DNA of 64,000 nucleotides from Commensalibacter nepenthis (GTDB lineage Bacteria > Pseudomonadota > Alphaproteobacteria > Acetobacterales > Acetobacteraceae), in contig NZ_JASBAN010000001.1 of assembly GCF_029953305.1 (NCBI RefSeq), positions 868,001-932,000 of the forward strand, given 5' to 3'. Position 1 is the stretch's first letter, and every line of letters starts with the position of its first letter. The translations under genes and the position numbers were made by a program. The notes under the pieces were generated by a model. It was not told where the DNA came from. It was given only the letters and a program-made list of their open reading frames with translations, and did no database searches. Below, piece after piece: positions 57,723 through 64,000 of this stretch.

Positions 57723-58816
57723 ATAAACCAAAAATTGCTATTGTTGCCGGAGGAACCGGTGGGCATTTTTTCCCTGCAAAAGCATTGGCTATGCAATTAA
57801 AAGAGCGGAACTATCCCGTTGTGTTTATGACAGACAAACGCATCGAAGACCCACAATTAGCAGAATGGAACGATATTCAACAATTTGTTATTGACGGGGG
57901 TGGCATTGCCAAAAAATCAATCACGCAAAAGATTAGTAATGGTTTTGAATTGCTTAAAGGAGTTGCCCAATCTCGTAAAATTCTAAAGAATAATCCTGTT
58001 GCTGCTATTATCGGTTTTGGTGGGTATCCTTCTATTCCCCCTCTAGTTGCGGCTCGCTTATTCCCCAAAAAGAAACGTCCTCAAATTATTTTACATGAAG
58101 GCAACGCAATTATTGGAAAAGCCAATGCCATGTTGTCTCATTTTGCAACTATTATTGCGACTTCTTATCCAAAAGTCGCAGGAATTCCTAAACATATTCC
58201 CGTGAAAATCACGGGCTTGCCTGTTCGACCTGATATTACATCGCTATACCCTGCATCTTATCAAGCACCAACAGATACGATCTCTTTATTGATTTGGGGC
58301 GGATCTTTGGGGGCAAAAATATTTGGAGAAATTGTTCCTTATGCGTTGGCGAATTTACCCATAGAGATCAAACAAAAACTACGTATTACCCAACAAGTGC
58401 GCAAAGAAGACTTGTCCCATGTCACTCAAATCTATGAAAAAGCAAATATTCAAGCAACGCTTGCTCCCTTTTTAACCAATGTGTCTTCTGTTTTAAAGCA
58501 AGCCCATTTAGTCATCGGACGTGCTGGGGGATCTTCTGTTTCGGAACTTTCTTTATCTGGCAAACCTGCCATTTTAGTTCCTTATCCTTTTGCTGCCAAT
58601 CAAGAACAGCATTATAACGCCAAGGCACTTGAGCAAGAAGGCTCAGCATGGATCATTGACCAAAAGGACTTTTCTGTAACTGCACTGACTGCGCTATTAT
58701 CTGATTTATTAAACAATCCTGATAAATTAAGGCAGGCGGCACAATCGCACCACTTAGTCTATCCCAATGCTGCAAAAGAATTGGCAGATTTAATCGAATC
58801 CTATATCACCCTATAA
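57719..58816 (+). CDS. murG: UDP-GlcNAc:lipid I N-acetylglucosaminyltransferase
   Basis: 365 residues, GT-B fold (GT28). Makes lipid II. A-G-G-T-G-G-H-F-F-P-A at the N-terminus, G-F-G-G-Y-P-S, H-E-G-N, and the C-terminal G-R-A-G-G-S-S-V-S-E and P-Y-P-F-A-A-N-x-x-Q-x-x-N-A motifs are visible. The usual H-E-Q-N reads H-E-G-N here. Confidence 0.95.
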   Translation: MNKPKIAIVAGGTGGHFFPAKALAMQLKERNYPVVFMTDKRIEDPQLAEWNDIQQFVIDGGGIAKKSITQKISNGFELLKGVAQSRKILKNNPVAAIIGFGGYPSIPPLVAARLFPKKKRPQIILHEGNAIIGKANAMLSHFATIIATSYPKVAGIPKHIPVKITGLPVRPDITSLYPASYQAPTDTISLLIWGGSLGAKIFGEIVPYALANLPIEIKQKLRITQQVRKEDLSHVTQIYEKANIQATLAPFLTNVSSVLKQAHLVIGRAGGSSVSELSLSGKPAILVPYPFAANQEQHYNAKALEQEGSAWIIDQKDFSVTALTALLSDLLNNPDKLRQAAQSHHLVYPNAAKELADLIESYITL

Positions 58817-58855
58817 TCATCCTAGCGATTTTTTGAGAAAGAAAGCACTGTAACT

Positions 58856-60274
58856 ATGAGATCTCTTCCCCTTTCGATTGGTACTATTCATTTTGTAGGT
58901 ATTGGCGGTATTGGCATGTCTGGCATCGCGGAAACTTTGCATTATCTGGGATATAAAATCCAAGGGTCAGATATGTCAGAAAATGCAAATGTTTTACGCT
59001 TACGCAAATTAGGCATTACCATTCATATAGGACACAGTGCGAATAATGTAGGGTTGGCACAAGTTGTGGTTGTCTCTTCTGCAATCAAAAAAGATAATCC
59101 TGAAGTGGTTGATGCGCGTTCTCGCTTTATTCCTGTAGTGCGTCGTGCTGAAATGTTGGCTGAGCTAATGCGGCTGCGTTGGTCGATTGCTGTTGGCGGA
59201 ACCCATGGAAAAACCACAACGACCAGCTTAATTGCAACTTTATTAGAACATGCCAAGCTAGACCCCACCGTCATTAATGGGGGTATTATCGAAGCCTATG
59301 GAACCAATACGCGGATGGGTTCTGGGGATTGGATGGTTGTCGAAGCCGATGAAAGCGATGGTTCTTTTTTACATTTACCTGTTGTCATAGCCATTGTTAC
59401 CAATATGGATCCTGAACATATGGACCACTGGGGAACCCCAGAAGCCATGGAAAAAGCCTATCATCAATTTGTTTCGAATATTCCCTTTTATGGGTTTGCC
59501 GTTTTATGTATTGACCATCCTGCTGTGCAAAAAATGCTGCCAAACCTATCTGATCGCCGTTTAATTACCTATGGCTTTTCTCCTCAAGCTGATGTTCGTG
59601 CAGACAAAATTATTGCTGATAAACTGGGAACAACTTTTGATGTGGTGGTCACCAACCGCCATAAACAAATTAATCGCCGTATTGGACCATTTCGTTTGCC
59701 AATGCTAGGGCAACATAATGTTCAAAATGCCTTGGCTGCAATTGCTGTTGCATTAGAAATGGATATTAGCGAAGACAATATTCGTTCTGCTTTTGCTGCA
59801 TTTAAAGGGGTGCAACGACGTTTTACACGTGTAGGTGAAGTTGGAAAAGTCAGTATTATTGATGATTATGGGCACCATCCCGTTGAAATCTCTGCTGTTT
59901 TAAAAGCAGCACGCCAAGCTACTTCAAATAATGTTATTGCAGTGGTGCAACCCCATCGTTATACTCGACTTCGTGATCTATTTACTGAATTTTGTTCCTG
60001 TATGAATGATGCCAGCACTGTTATTGTGGCAGATGTCTATGCAGCAGGTGAAGACCCCATCCCTGATTTCGATCGTGATGCGTTAATTGAGGGCTTGCGT
60101 GCGCATGGACATCAATCCGTTGTTGCATTACCGCATCCCGATCAACTGGCGGAAATGATTAATGCAATTGCTGAACCAGGAGATGTTGTTATTTGTCTAG
60201 GTGCAGGATCAATTACCCATTGGGCACATGCTTTGCCAGAGCAACTAAAAAAATTACAACAAGAAAACGCTTAA
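58856..60274 (+). CDS. murC: UDP-N-acetylmuramate:L-alanine ligase
   Basis: 472 residues. First amino-acid ligase of the pathway. [12 protein letters not shown] at the start, ATP loop [20 protein letters not shown] and D-D-Y-G-H-H-P are all standard. Followed by murB after 11 bp. Confidence 0.97.
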   Translation: MRSLPLSIGTIHFVGIGGIGMSGIAETLHYLGYKIQGSDMSENANVLRLRKLGITIHIGHSANNVGLAQVVVVSSAIKKDNPEVVDARSRFIPVVRRAEMLAELMRLRWSIAVGGTHGKTTTTSLIATLLEHAKLDPTVINGGIIEAYGTNTRMGSGDWMVVEADESDGSFLHLPVVIAIVTNMDPEHMDHWGTPEAMEKAYHQFVSNIPFYGFAVLCIDHPAVQKMLPNLSDRRLITYGFSPQADVRADKIIADKLGTTFDVVVTNRHKQINRRIGPFRLPMLGQHNVQNALAAIAVALEMDISEDNIRSAFAAFKGVQRRFTRVGEVGKVSIIDDYGHHPVEISAVLKAARQATSNNVIAVVQPHRYTRLRDLFTEFCSCMNDASTVIVADVYAAGEDPIPDFDRDALIEGLRAHGHQSVVALPHPDQLAEMINAIAEPGDVVICLGAGSITHWAHALPEQLKKLQQENA

Positions 60275-60285
60275 AAGGATAGAAT

Positions 60286-61227
60286 ATGCAACAACAAGGT
60301 CTTTTTACCAAAGAAGCATTTTCTGACTTGCTGCCCAAGTTACAAGGAAAAATCAATTTTGATGTTCCTTTGAGTGCGCGCAGTTGGTTCAGAGTTGGTG
60401 GAAATGCAGAAGTCTTAATAAACCCTGCAAATGATGAAGACCTTGCGTATATTTTAAACATGATCCCTTTGGAGTGGCCCATTTTTACCTTGGGGGCAAC
60501 GTCCAATCTTTTAATTCGTGATGGTGGCATTGCTGGGGTTAGTTTCCAGCTCCGCAAAGGATTTAATGAAATTACACCCGACCGTGATGGATTTATTGTC
60601 GGTGCAGCTTGTTTAGATACAACGGTGGCCGAATATGCGGCTGCTCATGGCATTTCAGGACTTGAATTCTTAATCGGTATTCCTGGCTCTATTGGTGGCG
60701 CTGTTAAAATGAATGCAGGAGCACATGGTTCAGAACTCTCGAATATTTTAGATTGGGTGGAAATCATCACCAGAGACGGTCAATTATTACGCTTATTCGT
60801 TGGCGAGCTGGGATTAAGTTATCGCCATTCTTCTTTACCTCAAGATGCGATTGTTACCAAAGCACGCTTACAGGGCATTGCTGGGGACAAAGAAAAAATC
60901 ACCCAGGCTATGAACGCGGTGAAAAAGCAACGTGAAGAGTCTCAACCCATTCGCTCACGCACTGGAGGATCAACTTTCCGCAATCCTGACTGTTCCGAAA
61001 CAGAGTATAAGGCCTGGCAATTAATTGATATGGTTGGTGGCAGAGGATTAATGATCGGTGGCGCTCAAGTCAGCGAAAAACATTGTAATTTCCTAATTAA
61101 TACTGGCACGGCGACTGCTGCTGATATTGAGAATTTAGGTGAAGAAGTTAAAAATCGCGTTATGAATCAGTTTAGTATTCAGCTTCACTGGGAAATTAAA
61201 CGTATTGGTCGTCCATTAGAACAATAG
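60286..61227 (+). CDS. murB: UDP-N-acetylenolpyruvoylglucosamine reductase
   Basis: 313 residues. FAD/NADPH enzyme giving UDP-MurNAc. T-L-G-A-T-S-N-L-L-I-R-D and G-I-P-G-S-I-G-G-A-V-K-M-N-A-G form the FAD pocket. S-x-F-x-N-P (G-S-T-F-R-N-P) holds the proton donor, and the Y-R-H-S-S loop marks the short type II-like variant. Confidence 0.96.
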   Translation: MQQQGLFTKEAFSDLLPKLQGKINFDVPLSARSWFRVGGNAEVLINPANDEDLAYILNMIPLEWPIFTLGATSNLLIRDGGIAGVSFQLRKGFNEITPDRDGFIVGAACLDTTVAEYAAAHGISGLEFLIGIPGSIGGAVKMNAGAHGSELSNILDWVEIITRDGQLLRLFVGELGLSYRHSSLPQDAIVTKARLQGIAGDKEKITQAMNAVKKQREESQPIRSRTGGSTFRNPDCSETEYKAWQLIDMVGGRGLMIGGAQVSEKHCNFLINTGTATAADIENLGEEVKNRVMNQFSIQLHWEIKRIGRPLEQ

Positions 61228-61238
61228 GAAAACAATAA

Positions 61239-62192
61239 ATGTCGAAAAAACATGTCACCGTCATGCGGGGTGGTATTTCCTCTGAACGTGAAGTAAGTCT
61301 TGCAAGTGGTAGTAATATTATCGAAGCCCTACAAGAAGCTGGATATCAAGTCAGCGATTTAATTGTGAATGATGATCTGGAATATGTCATTCAGTTCTTA
61401 AAAGAACAACGTCCAGACGTTGTCTTTAACGCATTACATGGACGTTTTGGTGAGGATGGCGCTATACAAGGCGTTCTGGAATGGATAAACATTCCTTATA
61501 CTCATGGTGGTATTTGTTCGTCTGCGATTGCGATGAATAAGCAAATGACTCGCATTTTGCTAGCTGATGCAGGATTACCCGTTGCGACAGGCAAAGTTAT
61601 CCCCATCCAAGATCTTATAATACAAGACCCTCTTCCTGTTCCTTATGTTGTTAAGCCTATTGAGGAAGGTTCCTCTGTTGGGGTGTATATTATCACAGAA
61701 ACTGATGAGCAATTACGCCAGCAACAACGAGAAAAGATCGTTAAAGAATGGCATTTTGGCGATAACGTTCTAATTGAGCAATTCATTCCTGGAAAAGAGC
61801 TAACTGTCTGTGTCATGCAAGATAACGCATTAACCATCACAGATATTTCCTCTGGCACGCATCATTTCTATGATTATGTTTCCAAATATACAGCAGGCGA
61901 ATCAAAGCATGTTTTACCTGCACAAATACATCCCCAAGCTTTTCAAGATGCAATGAATTATGCACAACAAGCCCATAAAATTCTGGGATGTTACCCCGTT
62001 TCAAGAACAGATTTTCGATATGATACTACCAATGAAACACCTGACAATCCCGGAAAACTTTATATTCTTGAAATCAATACCCAACCAGGCATGACTAAAA
62101 CTTCTTTACTGCCTGAACAGGCAGCCTATTGCAATATATCTTATCCAGAGCTTTGCTCTTGGCTGGTGGAACATGCAAGATGTCGTATTTAA
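61239..62192 (+). CDS. ddl: D-alanine--D-alanine ligase
   Basis: 317 residues, ATP-grasp. Supplies the dipeptide to MurF. G-G-I-S-S-E-R-E-V-S-L near the start, H-G-R-F-G-E-D-G, P-I-E-E-G-S-S-V-G and the metal-binding E-I-N-T-Q-P-G-M-T near the end. The 3' end overlaps ftsQ by 13 bp. Confidence 0.96.
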   Translation: MSKKHVTVMRGGISSEREVSLASGSNIIEALQEAGYQVSDLIVNDDLEYVIQFLKEQRPDVVFNALHGRFGEDGAIQGVLEWINIPYTHGGICSSAIAMNKQMTRILLADAGLPVATGKVIPIQDLIIQDPLPVPYVVKPIEEGSSVGVYIITETDEQLRQQQREKIVKEWHFGDNVLIEQFIPGKELTVCVMQDNALTITDISSGTHHFYDYVSKYTAGESKHVLPAQIHPQAFQDAMNYAQQAHKILGCYPVSRTDFRYDTTNETPDNPGKLYILEINTQPGMTKTSLLPEQAAYCNISYPELCSWLVEHARCRI

Positions 62193-63091
62193 AAAAACGC
62201 CCCGAGTATCAAAACGACCGCCCATCTAAGAGCAAGATCGCCATTCTTCGTTCTAAACGATTATTACGTCCTTTTATTCTATTGCTCCTCATTATCGGTT
62301 TTTTTATAGGTGGGGGATGGCTGGTCTTTAAAATGGCTGGAGATGAGCACTTTTCCGTTATTGAGGAAAAAATTGGCAATATTCTACCAATGAAAATTAC
62401 CAAAATTCTTATTACTGGATGCAACCTTACGTCAGAACAAGATGTTAAAGACGCTTTAGGCATTCAAATTGGGGATTCAATTTTTAATTTTTCCGTCCAA
62501 GATGCTCAAAAACGTTTAAATGATCTTCCTTTTGCAGATCATGTTTTACTAAAACGCCAATTACCCAATACTATTATTATCCATATTACTGAACGAACCC
62601 CTTTTGCTGTATGGCAATTCAACCATCAATTTAAACTGATTGATCGCAAAGGCGAAATTGTTAACGACCACGGGATGAGCGGGAAAGATGGCAAAGCCTT
62701 TTTGCAATTACCGTTAGTTGTCGGATATGGTGCGAATACAAGCGCTTCTGAATTAGTAGATATTTTATCCTCTCAACCTGAAATCAAGAAACATGTGGTC
62801 GCTGCAGTGCGTGTTGGAAATAGACGATGGAATTTGGATTTAAAAAATCACGCGGTCGTTTTACTGCCAGAAAACCAAGAGCTACCAGCAATTCAACGGT
62901 TAAATCGACTGCAAAAAGAGATGCAGATTTTAGATCGCCCCATAAAAACTATTGATTTACGTTTAGCGGATCGACTAATTATTCAAGAAGATAAAAGTTT
63001 TCTAAATAAGCCCAAAGACACGGATAATCCAGATAATCCAGATAACGCCGATCATTCTGACAACGCATCCACACCATCAAGTGAACATTAA
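62180..63091 (+). CDS. ftsQ: Cell division protein FtsQ
   Basis: 303 residues from the ATG at 62180 (GGTGGA upstream, inside ddl); an ATG at 62129 lies deeper in ddl and is unlikely. Basic cytoplasmic tail, membrane helix (~33-53), POTRA domain beginning I-T-K-I-L-I-T-G-C-N and the FtsQ beta domain with E-R-T-P-F-A-V-W-Q. Scaffold linking early and late division proteins. The C-terminus is a low-complexity Asp/Asn/Pro tail coded by 9-bp repeats (63023-63049). Confidence 0.93.
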   Translation: MSYLKKRPEYQNDRPSKSKIAILRSKRLLRPFILLLLIIGFFIGGGWLVFKMAGDEHFSVIEEKIGNILPMKITKILITGCNLTSEQDVKDALGIQIGDSIFNFSVQDAQKRLNDLPFADHVLLKRQLPNTIIIHITERTPFAVWQFNHQFKLIDRKGEIVNDHGMSGKDGKAFLQLPLVVGYGANTSASELVDILSSQPEIKKHVVAAVRVGNRRWNLDLKNHAVVLLPENQELPAIQRLNRLQKEMQILDRPIKTIDLRLADRLIIQEDKSFLNKPKDTDNPDNPDNADHSDNASTPSSEH

Positions 63092-63130
63092 ATTTTTTAA
63101 GCATTTTGCTTTATAAATAGGGTAAAGGTC

Positions 63131-64000
63131 ATGAGCAAGCTAACTTCTTCCAAGAAAAAAGCTCAAAAAAACAATTATAACGACAATCATGACAAAAATG
63201 CTTTGACTTTGGCACAGTCAAGACAGCTGGTGAAAAGCCGTGTGTTCCCCCCAGATGACCTTCCTTATAAAAAAGATTGGTTGCCTGGTATTTTTGGTGT
63301 TCTCGATATTGGCAGCAACAAGATCACCTGCCTGATCGGACAAGGAAAACCAAACGGACAATTACAAGTTTTGGGGTATGGTTGGCGTCGATCTCATGGT
63401 GTAAAACAAGGTGGCATTGTGAACCTACAAGCTGCAGAGCGTGCCATTCGATCCGCTGTCGGTCAAGCAGAAGAAGCAGCGGAGCGTCGTTTAAGTAAAA
63501 TCTATGTTAATTTGTCAGGTGGAAAACCTCAAAGTCAACTATTTAATGTTGACTGGCCTATTGGTGGCAAAGAAATCAATAATCACGATATATATCGACT
63601 CGTTAATGAAGGGGTGTTAAGAGCACAAATTGATGGTAGAGAAATTATCCACGCTTTGCCCCTTGCCTTTAATGTCGATGAAACTTCTGGTGTTGAAGAC
63701 CCTCGCGGTCATCAATGTGAATTATTAAGCACACGTTTACACATCATTGATACCTCGGCAACTGCGCTGCGTAATCTTGCGACGGTATTAATGCGTGCAG
63801 AACTCGAGATTGAAGCCATTATTTCCACCCCTCTCGCTGCTGGGCTAGCTGTGATGGCACCTGATGAGAGAGAATTAGGAGCAACAATCGTAGATATGGG
63901 CGGGGGCACCACATCTATTGGTGTTTTTGGTGAAGGTCAACTGCTTTACACTTCTCAAATCCCTATTGGCGGATCGCATATCACCAGAGATATTGCAGGT
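63131..64000 (+). CDS. ftsA: Cell division protein FtsA, 3' end outside window
   Basis: 290 codons visible, open to the right edge. Actin-like membrane tether for FtsZ. A basic Asn/Lys-rich N-terminal extension of ~50 residues precedes the actin fold, which begins F-G-V-L-D-I-G-S-N-K-I-T-C (phosphate 1 loop). V-N-L-S-G-G and V-D-M-G-G-G-T-T (phosphate 2) follow. AAAGGTC lies just before the ATG. It follows ftsQ by 39 bp; ftsZ is expected beyond the edge. Confidence 0.95.
   Translation, partial: MSKLTSSKKKAQKNNYNDNHDKNALTLAQSRQLVKSRVFPPDDLPYKKDWLPGIFGVLDIGSNKITCLIGQGKPNGQLQVLGYGWRRSHGVKQGGIVNLQAAERAIRSAVGQAEEAAERRLSKIYVNLSGGKPQSQLFNVDWPIGGKEINNHDIYRLVNEGVLRAQIDGREIIHALPLAFNVDETSGVEDPRGHQCELLSTRLHIIDTSATALRNLATVLMRAELEIEAIISTPLAAGLAVMAPDERELGATIVDMGGGTTSIGVFGEGQLLYTSQIPIGGSHITRDIAG

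Overview
The window is an AT-rich alphaproteobacterial chromosome segment. Gene content and protein style point to the acetic acid bacteria (Acetobacteraceae), most likely a low-GC, insect-associated genus such as Commensalibacter. That placement rests on recognisable families (AarC-type CoA-transferase beside a citrate synthase and a SixA-like phosphatase, ispH-thrB-rnhA, GapR, MucR/Ros, meso-DAP type MurE), not on a database search.

Layout. 1-18.9 kb is mostly housekeeping: glnE (cut by the left edge), bcp, a minus-strand EcsC/aat/duplicated-domain group, ispH-thrB-rnhA, two exported proteins of unknown role, an acetate-metabolism neighbourhood (aarC, metallophosphatase, chorismate mutase, sixA-like, gltA), pyrE, murI, a polyprenyl diphosphate synthase and a tRNA methyltransferase. 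19-27.4 kb is the accessory region. Class I ribonucleotide reductase is split into nrdB and nrdA, with an IS6-family element and a truncated aldo/keto reductase copy between them. A complete IS1595-family element carrying a KilA-N passenger gene follows, then an acyltransferase pseudogene and the intact aldo/keto reductase. 27.4-39 kb holds guaA, tRNA-Arg(ACG), a stand-alone receiver protein, two polyprenyl-phosphate-type glycosyltransferases separated by a MITE-like IS6 derivative and a gene remnant, lrp/trxB, manC, ihfB-sppA and a mucR gene with an internal stop. 39-46.4 kb holds rplU-rpmA-obgE-proB, gapR, zwf, an isolated Rieske gene and the RNase P RNA. 46.6-64 kb is an almost complete dcw cluster, mraZ-rsmH-ftsL-ftsI-murE-murF-mraY-murD-ftsW-murG-murC-murB-ddl-ftsQ-ftsA, with ftsA cut by the right edge.

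How the parts fit. The dcw genes are one tightly coupled plus-strand operon (several ATGA overlaps) for lipid II synthesis and septum assembly. Three TGGGN repeats at 10-bp period ahead of mraZ look like the MraZ operator. murI, located elsewhere in the window, supplies D-glutamate to the same pathway. The nrdB and nrdA upstream regions carry NrdR-box-like sequences, so the split genes could still be co-regulated. AarC and citrate synthase together suit detoxification or assimilation of acetate.

Most notable: the self-contained IS1595/KilA-N element with perfect 8-bp target duplication and a 28-bp perfect palindrome inside the KilA-N gene; IS6-type elements without target duplications that abut truncated genes; the ochre codon inside mucR; class I RNR without an ATP-cone; and an isolated petA. 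Several start codons below are trimmed to the position supported by a ribosome binding site or family length.
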